From: an uncultured Archangium sp.
Lineage (GTDB): Bacteria > Myxococcota > Myxococcia > Myxococcales > Myxococcaceae
Length of the DNA: 64,000 nucleotides
Reading direction: 5' to 3'
NCBI GenBank assembly: GCA_903905455.1
Contig: CAIVGN010000047.1
Coordinates: 1 to 64,000, forward strand
Below are positions 16,186 through 27,449 of this stretch, in pieces. The notes below the pieces were generated by a model. The model was not told the DNA's origin, ran no database searches, and saw only the letters and a program-made list of their open reading frames with translations. The position numbers and the translations under genes were made by a program. Every line of letters starts with the position of its first letter. The first letter of the stretch is position 1.

Positions 16186-17835
16186 TTGGATTCGATTCAC
16201 GGCAGCATCGTCGGCCCCACCGATCGGCTTCGCGTGCAGGAGATGGAGTCGCGCGCCGACCAGGTCCTCGGCGACGAAGATCTCCAGCGCATCTTGAAGC
16301 AGCCGCCCCAGAGCGAGACGCCCATCCCGCGGCAGATTTTCGTCAACCGCAACCTGCACATGGGCAAGGTCGAGCTGATCGGCTTCGACATGGACTACAC
16401 GCTGGCGATCTACCACCTGCGTCGCCTCGAGCAGCTCTCGTACGATCTCACCGTCGACCGCCTCGTCACCACCTTCGGCTACCCCGAGGAGATCCGCCAG
16501 GTCGCCTACGATCACGCCTTCGTGCTCCGCGGGCTCTTCGTGGACAAGGTGCGCGGCAACCTGCTGAAGATCGATCGTTTCGGCTACGTGGGCCGCGCCT
16601 ACCACGGCCGCAAGCTGCTCCCCGACGAGGACATCCAGCGGCTCTACCGCAACGAGCGCATTCGCATGAAGAGCCACGAGTACGCGTGGATCGACACCCT
16701 CTTCGCCCTGCCCGAGGCCTGCCTGCTGGCCGGCATCATCGATCTCTACGAGACGAAGCTGAACCTCACGCTCAACTTCACGAAGCTCTACGACGACATC
16801 CGCGAGGCCATCGACACCGTCCACCGCGACAACTCGCTCAAGAAGATCATCCGCGCCGACATCGGCCGCTACATCTTCAAGGACGAGGAACTGGGGCCCG
16901 CGCTCCACAAGCTGCGCTCCGGCGGCAAGAAGCTCTTCGTGCTCACCAACTCGCTGTGGGACTACACCAGCGCGGTGATGTCCTACCTGCTCGACGGCGT
17001 GCTCCCCGAGTACCCGAGCTGGAAGAACTACTTCGACTTCATCATCACCGGCGGCAGCAAGCCGGGCTTCTTCAGCGACCAGAAGCCCTTCCTGCTGGTC
17101 GACCCGGCCAGCGAAGACAACAAGGTGCTGGGCGAGGCCACCGAGCTCGAGCGCGGCAAGATCTACCAGGGCGGCAACCTCGCCGACTTCGAGCGCATGA
17201 CCGGGTACAAGGGCGAGGCCGTGCTCTACGTCGGCGATCACATCTACGGCGACATCTTGAAGTCGAAGAAGACGTCCATGTGGCGCACCTGCATGATCGT
17301 CCAGGAGATCGAAGACGAGCTCGCCTACCTCGAGGCCCGCCGTGGCGAGGTCGAGCGGCTGCAAGACGTCGAGCAACTGCAGGCCCGCATCGACGACGAG
17401 ATCGCCCCCCGCAAGGCCAAGCTCAACCAGATCGAGCGGCGCATCGAAAAAGAGCACCCCACCCCCGAGCTCACCGCCGAGCTGGAGGAGGAGTTCAAGA
17501 AGGTGAAGGCCGACCTCGACCGGCTCCGCCGCGCCATGCGCGAGTGCACGGAGATCGCCCACACCCTCGAGACCGACATCGAGAAGGGCTTCAACCCGTT
17601 CTGGGGCCTCCACTTCAAGGAAGGGAACGAAAACTCGCGCTTCGGGGAGCAGATCGAGCAGTACGCCTGCCTCTACACCTCGCGCGTGTCGAACTTCGTC
17701 TTCTACTCGCCGCTCCACTACTACCGGAGCATGCGCGAGCTGATGCCGCACGAGAGCGCCACCGCCTTCCGGCTCGCCGCGCTCGGTGGCGAAGGCCTGC
17801 CCAAGGGCACCAACCGCGCCGCCGACATTCCCTAG
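16186..17835 (+). CDS. HAD-superfamily cytosolic 5'-nucleotidase (HAD-IG family)
   Basis: A protein of about 549 residues in the HAD-IG purine 5'-nucleotidase family. The nucleophile motif is IGFDMDYTLAIYHLRRLEQL; motif II is VLTNSLWDYTSAVM and motif III/IV includes VLYVGDHIYGDILKSKK. It should remove phosphate from purine nucleoside monophosphates in the cytoplasm. The C-terminal third contains a long charged helix (around LEARRGEVERLQDVEQLQAR) that likely forms a coiled coil. The start is uncertain: TTG 16186 has a good AAAGGA at 16175-16180, while GTG 16234 and ATG 16243 are in frame but lack one. Its TAG overlaps the convergent stop of the methyltransferase gene at 17832-17835. Confidence 0.87.
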   Translation: MDSIHGSIVGPTDRLRVQEMESRADQVLGDEDLQRILKQPPQSETPIPRQIFVNRNLHMGKVELIGFDMDYTLAIYHLRRLEQLSYDLTVDRLVTTFGYPEEIRQVAYDHAFVLRGLFVDKVRGNLLKIDRFGYVGRAYHGRKLLPDEDIQRLYRNERIRMKSHEYAWIDTLFALPEACLLAGIIDLYETKLNLTLNFTKLYDDIREAIDTVHRDNSLKKIIRADIGRYIFKDEELGPALHKLRSGGKKLFVLTNSLWDYTSAVMSYLLDGVLPEYPSWKNYFDFIITGGSKPGFFSDQKPFLLVDPASEDNKVLGEATELERGKIYQGGNLADFERMTGYKGEAVLYVGDHIYGDILKSKKTSMWRTCMIVQEIEDELAYLEARRGEVERLQDVEQLQARIDDEIAPRKAKLNQIERRIEKEHPTPELTAELEEEFKKVKADLDRLRRAMRECTEIAHTLETDIEKGFNPFWGLHFKEGNENSRFGEQIEQYACLYTSRVSNFVFYSPLHYYRSMRELMPHESATAFRLAALGGEGLPKGTNRAADIP

Positions 17836-18596
17836 CGGCCCGGCAACCGCGCCCACACCAGCGAGGCCGAGCGCGTGGGTTTGAGCGGCGTCAGCCCGAG
17901 CCGCGCGAACTCCCCACCGAACCGGCCGCCCTTCACCACCACCCAGCGCCGCGCCACGCGCTGGGCCTCGTCCAGCGTGGGCGTGGTCAACGGCTCGTGC
18001 ACTGCGAAGCGCCGCAACATGTCGAAGGCCGGCGTCGACTTCTTCGGGCGGTCGAACATGGGGTCGAGGATCACGCAGTCCACGCTCGCGCCGGGCAGCT
18101 GGCGCAGCACCTCGAGCGTCGTCCCGTGGCGCACCTCGATCTGCGAGCCCATCGCCCGCAGGCCCTCGCTCACCAGGGCGAACATCGCGAACGATCCCTC
18201 GACGCCGATCACCCGGCCCGTCGGCCCCACCTTGTGCGCGCACACCAGCGCGTCACCCGCCAGGCCCAGCGTGCCGTCGAACACCACGTCGCCCGGCGCC
18301 AGCTCGCACAGGCGAACGATCATGTCGTCCTCCTGCTGGCCCAGCTGGATGCGCTTGATGCGCACCCGCGCCATGCCCGGGGTGAAGGCCAGCGAGCCTT
18401 GCCCGTCGTGCAGCGTCCACCCCTCCCCGCCCAGCACCAGGAAGGCGTCGGCCTCCACGCCCAGGCGGTCTGCCAGCGGCGTCTTCTCGGGGCGCTCGAT
18501 GAACGGGAGGCCCCACTCGAGCGCCTGGGCCTTCGCGGGCACCAGGTAGCGACCAGGCTGTTTCGCGGTGACGGTCACCGCGAGGCGGGTGGTCAC
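17832..18596 (-). CDS. Class I SAM-dependent methyltransferase, RsmJ/UPF0341-like
   Basis: A 254-residue protein starting at GTG 18596-18594. The SAM-binding motif is DVVFDGTLGLAGDALVCAH, followed by VIGVEGSFAMFALVSEGLRA, and the catalytic region has VDCVILDPMFDRPKKST. The DPMF(D/P)xxKKS pattern is what I recall for the RsmJ family, which methylates a guanosine of 16S rRNA; an RNA substrate is therefore likely but unproven. The N-terminal 60 residues resemble the small extra domain of that family. The GTG overlaps the TGA of the PhnD-like gene, so it is coupled to a locus with no clear functional link. Confidence 0.78.
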   Translation of the reverse strand: MTTRLAVTVTAKQPGRYLVPAKAQALEWGLPFIERPEKTPLADRLGVEADAFLVLGGEGWTLHDGQGSLAFTPGMARVRIKRIQLGQQEDDMIVRLCELAPGDVVFDGTLGLAGDALVCAHKVGPTGRVIGVEGSFAMFALVSEGLRAMGSQIEVRHGTTLEVLRQLPGASVDCVILDPMFDRPKKSTPAFDMLRRFAVHEPLTTPTLDEAQRVARRWVVVKGGRFGGEFARLGLTPLKPTRSASLVWARLPGR

Positions 18597-19501
18597 TTCT
18601 TCAACTCGGCGGCGACGGCGCGCACCTCGTCGTAGGCCTTGTCGTTGGCGGGTTGGAAGCCGTTGAGGTTCAGCGGCCCGAGGATCTCGCGGCCCGCACG
18701 TTCGCGGCCGGTCAGGGACATCAGCGACGCGGTGATCGCCTCGGCGATCTCGGTGGGCATGTCGGGCTTCACGCAGAAGATGTCGCGCGGGGTGCGGGGC
18801 GTCTTGGCGATCACCCGGAACGTCAGCGGGTCGATGCCCTTGGAGCGCCGCAGCGCCGCGAACGAGCCCTGGAAGGTGGCGCCCGCGTCCACCCGGCCCT
18901 CCATCACCGCCAGCAGCACCGCCTCGTGGTTGCCGAGGTACTCCATCTTCGAGAGGTCCTTCTCGAGATCGAAGCCGCGATCGCGCAGCAGCTTCTTGGC
19001 GAACAGCGAGCCGGAGGTGGACATGGGGTCCACGAAGCCGAAGCTCGCGCCCTTCAAGTCTTCGAGGGTGCGCCGGGGGCTGTCCTCGCGCACGAAGATG
19101 TAGCCCGAGGCGGTGGCCGAGCCGTCGGAGATGCTCTGCACCAGGCACTTCAACTTCATGCGCGAGGTGGCCTCGGCGTAGGCCAGCGGGCTCAACTCCA
19201 CGAGATCGAACTCCCCGCGCTGCATGCGGTCGATGGAGTCGCCGTAGTTGTCGCCCACGAGGATCTGCACCGGCACCGAGAGCGACTTCGAGAGGTGCTC
19301 CCCCAGCCGTTTGTGGGCCTCGGCGATGGTGTCCTTGGCGAGGAACGGCACGAGCCCGAAGCGCAGCCGGGTGAAGCCCGAGGGCGGAGAGAACACCGGC
19401 AGCGTGGCCGGCTTGCGCCGCGGGGGCACCACCACGTCGGGGTCGTCGGCCGTGCAGGCGCCCAGCAGCACCGCGACGAGCGCCAGCAGCAGCCCCCTCA
19501 T
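18593..19501 (-). CDS. PhnD-like periplasmic substrate-binding lipoprotein
   Basis: A 302-residue protein of the phosphate/phosphite/phosphonate ABC-transporter binding-protein type. A lipoprotein signal with lipobox LGAC (cysteine at residue 16) is followed by a two-lobed periplasmic binding fold: RLRFGLVPFLAKDTIAEAHK, VGDNYGDSIDRMQRGEFDLV, then FGFVDPMSTSGSLFAKKLL and VDAGATFQGSFAAL. No ABC permease or ATPase gene lies nearby. Instead the start overlaps the end of a membrane diguanylate cyclase gene (19498-19501). Orphan PhnD-like proteins coded beside sensor enzymes often act as periplasmic ligand detectors, so this one may feed the cyclase (inference). The ligand is unknown. Confidence 0.85.
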   Translation of the reverse strand: MRGLLLALVAVLLGACTADDPDVVVPPRRKPATLPVFSPPSGFTRLRFGLVPFLAKDTIAEAHKRLGEHLSKSLSVPVQILVGDNYGDSIDRMQRGEFDLVELSPLAYAEATSRMKLKCLVQSISDGSATASGYIFVREDSPRRTLEDLKGASFGFVDPMSTSGSLFAKKLLRDRGFDLEKDLSKMEYLGNHEAVLLAVMEGRVDAGATFQGSFAALRRSKGIDPLTFRVIAKTPRTPRDIFCVKPDMPTEIAEAITASLMSLTGRERAGREILGPLNLNGFQPANDKAYDEVRAVAAELKK

Positions 19502-20784
19502 GAGACCGCCCCGCGCGCGCCGATCACCCGGTTTCGCCCGGCCCGCTTGGCCACGTACATCGCCTGGTCGGCCGCGGTGAGCACCTGCTCGCTCGACTTG
19601 CCGTCCTCGGGGAAGGTCGCCACGCCGATGCTCACGGTGATCTTCGTCGGCCAGGCGGTCTCGGCGGTGTTGATGCGCGACTCGACGGCCTGGCGCATGC
19701 GCTCGGCCACCTGCATCGCCTCGCTCTTGGTCGTCTCCGGAAGGATGACCGCGAACTCCTCGCCGCCGTAGCGGGCGATCATGTCCGTCGCGCGCAGGTC
19801 CTGGCTGAGCACCTCGGCCAGGCGCCGCAAGAGCTCGTCGCCCGCGGGGTGCCCCATGGCGTCGTTCACCTTCTTGAAGAAGTCGACGTCGACCATCAGC
19901 ACGCCCATCGGCCGCTTGTGCCGCTCGGACCGGATCAGCTCGGCCTGCAGCTGTTCCTGCAGGCGGCGGTGGTTGAAGACCCCGGTCAGGCCATCGGTGA
20001 CCGCCAGGCGCTCCAGCCGCGAGTTGGCCTCCTGCAGCTCCTTGGTGCGCTCGGTGACCGCCTTCTCGAGGTTCTCGCGTTCGTGCTGCAGCGCCGCGGC
20101 CATGCGGTTGATGGTGTCCGTCAGCTCGCCCAGCTCCGAGCCACGCAGCGGGGGCACGCGCGTGGAGAGGTTGCCCTCGCCCATGCGCCGCACCGCCGAC
20201 TGCAGGGTGAGCACCGGCTTGACCACCAGCCGATCGAGCCCGAAGAACAGGATCGCCGCCAGCCCCAGGAAGATGAGCAACGAGGTGCCCATCAACCGGT
20301 ACCGGGTGCGCTCGAACTGCGCGTTGATGCGATCGACCGAGTACCGCGCCGTCACCGTGCCCCAGCGAATGCCGGAGATCGCCGGCACCGCCTGGAGGTA
20401 GTGGTGGACGTCGCGGACCACCACGGGCCCGTCACTCTGGATGGCGCTCTGGCTGAAGGCGTCGGTGGCCAGGGTGTTGAATCGTTCGGGGTTGCTGTGC
20501 GCCAGGATGCGCCCCGTGTCGTCGAGCACCGCCAGTTCCTGGAGATCGCGGCTCTTCATCGAATCGGACAGGTGCGCGACCAGCGTGTCGAGGCCACCCA
20601 TGTCGTTCTGGGCGACCTGCACCGCGACCGTCACGCCGATGGTCTGCAGCACCTTCTCGTTCTGCAGCTGGAAGTCTTCGAGCGCTTCCTGCCGCTCCCG
20701 CCGGACCTCCGCCACCGTGCCGAACGCGAGCGCGAGGGCCACGATGCCGGGAACCAACAGGGTGAGCTGCCCGCGGATGCCCAT
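19498..20784 (-). CDS. Membrane-bound sensor diguanylate cyclase (HAMP-GGDEF)
   Basis: A 428-residue protein. One membrane helix lies near residues 5-25. A periplasmic sensor region of about 150 residues comes next, containing ELAVLDDTGRILAHSN, which is typical of single-Cache/PAS-like folds. A second helix (MGTSLLIFLGLAAILFFGLD) precedes a HAMP domain (VVKPVLTLQSAVRRMGEGNL) and a short coiled coil. The GGDEF domain has ARYGGEEFAVILPE as its active site, which is intact, so it should make c-di-GMP from two GTP. It overlaps the PhnD-like gene downstream and lies 54 bases after another cyclase gene. Confidence 0.92.
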   Translation of the reverse strand: MGIRGQLTLLVPGIVALALAFGTVAEVRRERQEALEDFQLQNEKVLQTIGVTVAVQVAQNDMGGLDTLVAHLSDSMKSRDLQELAVLDDTGRILAHSNPERFNTLATDAFSQSAIQSDGPVVVRDVHHYLQAVPAISGIRWGTVTARYSVDRINAQFERTRYRLMGTSLLIFLGLAAILFFGLDRLVVKPVLTLQSAVRRMGEGNLSTRVPPLRGSELGELTDTINRMAAALQHERENLEKAVTERTKELQEANSRLERLAVTDGLTGVFNHRRLQEQLQAELIRSERHKRPMGVLMVDVDFFKKVNDAMGHPAGDELLRRLAEVLSQDLRATDMIARYGGEEFAVILPETTKSEAMQVAERMRQAVESRINTAETAWPTKITVSIGVATFPEDGKSSEQVLTAADQAMYVAKRAGRNRVIGARGAVS

Positions 20785-20838
20785 TCGTGTCCCCCGATGC
20801 TCGCACTGAACCCGGGGGAAAGCCCTCGAATTTCGTGC

Positions 20839-23015
<2,177 letters not shown>

Positions 23016-23019
<4 letters not shown>

Positions 23020-23297
23020 GGAGCCTCCAGGTTGAAGACGATCTCACCGGGCCGAACGAGCCCCAGGTTCTCTCGGGCCGCGCGCTCGAGGGCCGCCGGC
23101 TCGGTGCGCACGCGCTGCACTTCGAGCTTGAGCCGCTGGTTCTCGGCACCCAGCTTCGCGTTGCGTTCTTCCAGCGACCGGAGGTCCCGACCCAGCCGCG
23201 CGTACCGGCGGAAGCCACCCTCGGCAGAGAGCGAGCCTGCGGCCAGCAACAGTGCCACGCCTACCGCTCCCCAGACGACTGTTCGACGACGGTCCAT
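23016..23297 (-). CDS. FtsB/DivIC-like septum-formation initiator protein
   Basis: A 93-residue bitopic membrane protein. A single N-terminal helix (VVWGAVGVALLLAAGSLSA) follows a short basic start MDRRRT. After it come a periplasmic coiled coil (DLRSLEERNAKLGAENQRLK) and the typical ending PAALERAARENLGLVRPGEI, the ARE(N/D)LG(L/M)V(K/R)PGE pattern of the FtsB/DivIC family. These proteins join FtsL and FtsQ in the division complex. The start ATG 23297-23295 was chosen because it places the basic residues right before the helix. It overlaps the diguanylate-cyclase gene, an unusual partner for a division protein. Confidence 0.83.
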
Positions 23298-23431
23298 GCG
23301 CGACCGGAAGGTACCAGCCGAGGTCGACCCCGCAAGAAAACCGCTACAGGTTGCAACGACGTCGTGGCAGGTGCGAACCATCCGACATCGCTGGAGATTT
23401 CTTCCCAGACCGGCCAGCATCCCCGCCGGCC

Positions 23432-24547
23432 ATGTTCGCCCCTCGGCACGCCCTCTTCGTCGGTCCCGGCAAGCTGCCCGATGAACTGCGCGAGGTGCTG
23501 GCCAAACGGGTCAGCGCTCCCCAGCCCGACATCGCCATCCAGGTGCCGCGCCTGTTGGCCATCTTCGAGAACGCCTCCGACGCCGAGCGCATCGCCTCGC
23601 AGGTGATGCGGCTCAAGCTGGGCGTCGCGGTGGCCGGCCCCGAGCAACCACCCGCGGAGCTGAGCTGGGCCGTGGCCCGGGCGATCACCTGCTTCGACGA
23701 CGCGTGGCGGCTGACCACCACCGGCGGCGAGACGCTCGGCTTGAGCCCCCGCGACATCAGCGCGGTGACCCTGCTCGACTGGAAACCCGACGAGGGCGTC
23801 GTCGATCGCGCGGTACTGCTGACCCTGCGCGAGGCCAAACCGGTGATGCTCCGCGCGAGCCTCCTCGACACGGTGTCGCGGCAGTCGGTCCCCATCGACG
23901 GGCTGCGCACCCTCAACGAGGTGCTCGACGCCGCCGCCCGCGTGCTGCCGCCGGAGGTGAAGGTTCGTTCGCGCAAGCTCGCCGAGGCCGACTTCCGGGG
24001 CGGGGAGCTGACCGGAGACCTGCTACCGCTGATCCTCGCCGTGGTGGACGCCGTCGACACCCTGCCCGGCGCGCTGCCCCAACCGCTCCAGGGCAAGGCC
24101 GCGACGGCGCCGGTGATGACCGCGTACCAGACGGGCCTCGCCGGGCTCAGCGCCTGGGTCCTCTTCCTGGTGAGCCTGCCCTCGCTGGTGCTGTCGCTGG
24201 CCTACTTCACCATCGCCGCGATCTCGTGGAGCGTGCTCGCCACCGGCATCGGCCTGTGCCTCTTCGCCTGGGGCACCCGTCGCTTCATGTGGGCCCGCTG
24301 GCTGGGCCGCGCCAACTGGGGCGCCCAGTCCCCCATCCCCACCTGGCCCATCGCGGCCTCGGAGCCCGGCATCGCGCCGCGTCCCCTCGAGCTGACCATC
24401 GACGCCCTGACGCTGGGCTCGGTGTGCCTGGGCGTGCTCTTCGGCGAGGGGCTGCTCAAGTCGATGAGCCTGTGGGCGCTCCCCTTCATTCTCCTCGCGG
24501 TGCTCACCAGCGCCGCCGCGGTCTACGAGGCGTGGCAACGCGAATGA
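23432..24547 (+). CDS. Predicted membrane protein of unknown function
   Basis: A 371-residue protein that I do not recognise. The first 220 residues are soluble and mixed alpha/beta, with no obvious signal peptide; they include PRLLAIFENASDAERIASQ and ARAITCFDDAWRLTTTGGE. The C-terminal part has about four membrane helices in two groups, one around GLSAWVLFLVSLPSLVLSLA and one around WALPFILLAVLTSAAAVYEA. The start ATG 23432 is the first in frame that does not run into the divergent FtsB-like gene. Its stop overlaps the ATG of the patatin-like gene (24544-24547), so the two may work together at the membrane. Function cannot be assigned. Confidence 0.75.
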   Translation: MFAPRHALFVGPGKLPDELREVLAKRVSAPQPDIAIQVPRLLAIFENASDAERIASQVMRLKLGVAVAGPEQPPAELSWAVARAITCFDDAWRLTTTGGETLGLSPRDISAVTLLDWKPDEGVVDRAVLLTLREAKPVMLRASLLDTVSRQSVPIDGLRTLNEVLDAAARVLPPEVKVRSRKLAEADFRGGELTGDLLPLILAVVDAVDTLPGALPQPLQGKAATAPVMTAYQTGLAGLSAWVLFLVSLPSLVLSLAYFTIAAISWSVLATGIGLCLFAWGTRRFMWARWLGRANWGAQSPIPTWPIAASEPGIAPRPLELTIDALTLGSVCLGVLFGEGLLKSMSLWALPFILLAVLTSAAAVYEAWQRE

Positions 24548-25416
24548 CGAAGCTCCTGGACAGGTTGCGCGGCAAGCGCGTGGGCGTGGTCCTCTCGGCC
24601 GGCTACTTCGGCTTCTACGGGCACGCGGGCTTCGTCGAAGGGCTGCTCTCCAGCGGCATCACCCCGCGCGCGTGGGCCGGGACTTCGGCGGGCGGGATGA
24701 TCGCGGCGTTCGCGGCCGCGGGTCTCGCCCCCGCGCGCATGGCCGAGCTGATCCTCGAGCAGCGCCGGGAGCACTTCTGGGACCCCGACTGGCTGGGCAT
24801 CGCCGCCGACGCCTTCCAGAAGGGTCATCGCGCCAGCGGGCTGCTCAAGGGCCAGCGCTTCGTCGAACTCCTCGGCCAGTTCCTCCCGGTGCGCGACTTC
24901 GCCTCGCTCGTCACCCCGCTGCTGCTCGTCGCCACCAACTTGAGTACCCAGGCGCCCCAGCTGATGACGGGCGGCGAGCTCGCGTCGGCCGTGCACGCCA
25001 CCTGCGCCTACCCGGGGCTCTTCCAGGCGGTGCGTCGGGAAGGCCAGCTCCTGTGGGACGGGGGCATCGTGGACAAGGCCCCGGCCCTCGCGTTGTCCGA
25101 GTCACCCCTCGGCAAGGACCTCGACGTGCTGCTGGTGCACTTCCTGCCCAGCCGCGACGGCGCGAAGGAACCGACCGGCGCCCTCGCCTACGCCAGCGGC
25201 ATGGCCAGCGGGTTCGCGGCGATCCGCAAGGATCACTTCCGGCTCCAGCTCGCGCTGCTCGAGGCCCGCGGCGTCGAGGTGCACGTGGTCACCTCGCGGC
25301 TGCCGCCCGTCTCACCGAAGGAGATGCACCGCGGCCCCGACGCCGTGAAGGCCGGGCGCGAGTCCCTGCTCGCGGCCCTGGAGCGCGCTCCCGAGAAGTG
25401 GAGCTTCGAAGACTGA
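24544..25416 (+). CDS. Patatin-like phospholipase family protein
   Basis: A 290-residue patatin-family acyl hydrolase. The nucleophile motif is WAGTSAGGMIAAF (GTSAG, serine near residue 44), and the dyad aspartate is in LLWDGGIVDKAPAL (DGG). The oxyanion segment reads VLSAGYFGFYGHAG in place of the common GGGxRG, which still supplies glycines but differs from the consensus. The protein has no signal peptide, so a cytoplasmic or inner-membrane site is expected. It probably cleaves fatty-acyl chains from lipids. It is coupled by an ATGA overlap to the upstream membrane-protein gene. Confidence 0.85.
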   Translation: MTKLLDRLRGKRVGVVLSAGYFGFYGHAGFVEGLLSSGITPRAWAGTSAGGMIAAFAAAGLAPARMAELILEQRREHFWDPDWLGIAADAFQKGHRASGLLKGQRFVELLGQFLPVRDFASLVTPLLLVATNLSTQAPQLMTGGELASAVHATCAYPGLFQAVRREGQLLWDGGIVDKAPALALSESPLGKDLDVLLVHFLPSRDGAKEPTGALAYASGMASGFAAIRKDHFRLQLALLEARGVEVHVVTSRLPPVSPKEMHRGPDAVKAGRESLLAALERAPEKWSFED

Positions 25417-25420
25417 GCCT

Positions 25421-25852
25421 TCAACGCGCGTAGCGCTGGTGTTCGACGAGCAGGCAACGGTCCTGCACCACGTCGATGCCGGCTTCCACCAGCCGCTTCG
25501 CCGCCGCGTCGTTGCGAATGCCGAGCTGAAACCAGACCGCCTTCGGCTTCTTGGCGATCAGATCGTCGACGTGCCGATCGATGTCCTGGGGCCTTCGGAA
25601 GACCTCGACCAGGTCGAGGTCCCCGGGGATCGCGGAGATCGTCCGGTACACCTGCTCGCCGAGGATCTGCGTCACCTCGGGGTAGTAGACGGGCACCGGC
25701 ACCACCTCGATGCCCTCGCCCTGCACGTACTCCGGCACCGAGAAGGCCGGCTGGTTGGCCTGCGCCTCGGTCTTGATGCCCAGCACCGCGATGCGCTTGA
25801 GGCCCTTCACCAACGCCGCGATGCCCGCCTCGTCTTCGATCAGTCTCGCCAT
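25421..25852 (-). CDS. CoA-binding domain protein (YccU-like)
   Basis: A 143-residue single-domain protein of the CoA-binding Rossmann family. Typical segments are LKRIAVLGIKTEAQANQPAF, VVPVPVYYPEV and LDLVEVFRRPQDIDRHV, followed by KAVWFQLGIRNDAAAKRLVE and a final VQDRCLLVEHQRY. The strand-turn patterns and terminal C-x(4)-H arrangement match the YccU family. These proteins bind CoA but have no established reaction. The start at ATG 25852 (MARLIEDE) is preferred over GTG 25870. It is convergent with the patatin-like gene and divergent from the YiiX-like gene. Confidence 0.85.
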   Translation of the reverse strand: MARLIEDEAGIAALVKGLKRIAVLGIKTEAQANQPAFSVPEYVQGEGIEVVPVPVYYPEVTQILGEQVYRTISAIPGDLDLVEVFRRPQDIDRHVDDLIAKKPKAVWFQLGIRNDAAAKRLVEAGIDVVQDRCLLVEHQRYAR

Positions 25853-25889
25853 GTGGCCAGAGCTAACCACGCGCTACAGTCCGCGCCCG

Positions 25890-27449
25890 ATGACCAGCCT
25901 CCTCGCCCTCGCTCTCCTGGCCGCCTCGCCCACCGCGGAAACGGCCAACGTCTACGCGCTGCCGAAGGACGCCTTCGTCGAGACGGCCCGGCACGATCTC
26001 ACCACCCTGCAGCAGTTCGTCGGCGGCATGCGCGGGGTGATGAACGGCGTCGCGGCCAACCAGAAGCTCTTCGTGGCGAGGGCCGACCAGGTCTATTCCC
26101 CGGAACAGAAGCGCACCCTGCTGTCGACCTGGGGCTCGCTCTTCGCGTACTTCAGCGCCACCGAGGGGCTGCGCCAGAAGTACTGGGACTTCGTGAAGCT
26201 CTCGCCGACCGATCCGCGGCACGCCTGGGGCTTCCTGCTGACCCACACGGCGCTCACTGCCCTGTTGGCCAACGGCCTCCAGTTCGCCGAACTCGCCCTC
26301 AACAACCCGCAGCTCGAGACCCTCTTCGACGAGAAGAACGACGAGTTCGGCGTGCCCCCGGGCGCCTTCGCCACCTTCAAGCTCAAGGCGATCCACGTCG
26401 CGACCTCGATGCAGCTGTTCACCGGCGACAACTACGGCGTCGTCGCCGTCCCCCTGCTCAAGCGGCAGAAGAACGGTGACGACCCCTCGGTGAAGTGGGC
26501 CATCGACGAGATGAAGGCCGATTCGAAGCTCGCCAAGCGCGCGCTGGTGAAGAACGGAGGCCAGCTCTTCCTGGGCAACGCCAAGGACGTGGTGGTCGAC
26601 ACCTCGGCCCACACCCTCTTCCCCGCCCAGAAGACCTTCGCGGAGTGGATGGGGGACACCAAGGTCGCCCGCCTCGGCAAGCCCTTCATCACCCGCGACG
26701 ACATCGACACCCTGGTGCTGCCGAAGCTGCAGCCCGGCGACATCATCGTCAGCCGCCAGAACTGGTTCCTCTCGAACATCGGCCTGCCCGGCTTCTGGCC
26801 CCACGCCGAGCTCTACGTCGGCACCGCGGCCGATCTGGGCAAGGCCTTCGACGCCGACCCCGAGGTCCTCAAGTGGGTGCAGGGCCAGCTCGAGAAGGCC
26901 GCGACCTTCAGTGCGCTGCTCGCCCGGCGCTACCCCGCGAAGTGGAAGGCCTACGCCGAGGGCGCCGACTTCCAGGGCCACGCGCCCATCCGCGTCATCG
27001 AGTCGATCTCCGAGGGCGTGAGCTTCACCGCCGTGGAGCACGCGTTCGGCGTCGACTACCTCGGCGCGCTGCGGCCCCGGCTCACGAAGCTCGACAAGGC
27101 CCGCGCCATCGAACGCGCCTTCAACTACCAGGGCCGCCCCTACGACTTCGACTTCGACTTCTTCAGCGACACCACGCTGGTGTGCACCGAGCTGGTCTAC
27201 AAGTCGTACCTCCCCGGCGCCGATTCCCGCGGGGTGAGCATCGACCTGGTCGACGTCGCCGGCCGCCGCACCCTGCCCGCCAACGAGTACGTGAAGCGCT
27301 TCGACGCCGAGAGCCAGAGCAAGAACCCGCAGCTCGACTTCGTGCTCTTCCTCGACGGCAACGAGAAGGCCGGCAAGGCCGCGCCCGCCGACGAAGCCGC
27401 CTTCCGCGCCACGTGGAAGCGCCTCAAGTGGGACATCGCCCAAAAGTGA
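25890..27449 (+). CDS. YiiX-like permuted papain-fold hydrolase with large N-terminal region
   Basis: A 519-residue protein. A short hydrophobic start (SLLALALLAASPTAETA) looks like a signal peptide. Residues 20 to about 280 are helical and unrecognised. The C-terminal part is a circularly permuted papain/NlpC-P60 domain: LQPGDIIVSRQNW, then PGFWPHAELYVG with His305, and finally DTTLVCTELVYKSYLPG with Cys432. That His-before-Cys order is the permuted type seen in YiiX. It may hydrolyse amide or ester bonds in the envelope; the substrate is unknown. The last codons overlap the GTG of the SirB1-like gene (27446-27449). Confidence 0.83.
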   Translation: MTSLLALALLAASPTAETANVYALPKDAFVETARHDLTTLQQFVGGMRGVMNGVAANQKLFVARADQVYSPEQKRTLLSTWGSLFAYFSATEGLRQKYWDFVKLSPTDPRHAWGFLLTHTALTALLANGLQFAELALNNPQLETLFDEKNDEFGVPPGAFATFKLKAIHVATSMQLFTGDNYGVVAVPLLKRQKNGDDPSVKWAIDEMKADSKLAKRALVKNGGQLFLGNAKDVVVDTSAHTLFPAQKTFAEWMGDTKVARLGKPFITRDDIDTLVLPKLQPGDIIVSRQNWFLSNIGLPGFWPHAELYVGTAADLGKAFDADPEVLKWVQGQLEKAATFSALLARRYPAKWKAYAEGADFQGHAPIRVIESISEGVSFTAVEHAFGVDYLGALRPRLTKLDKARAIERAFNYQGRPYDFDFDFFSDTTLVCTELVYKSYLPGADSRGVSIDLVDVAGRRTLPANEYVKRFDAESQSKNPQLDFVLFLDGNEKAGKAAPADEAAFRATWKRLKWDIAQK

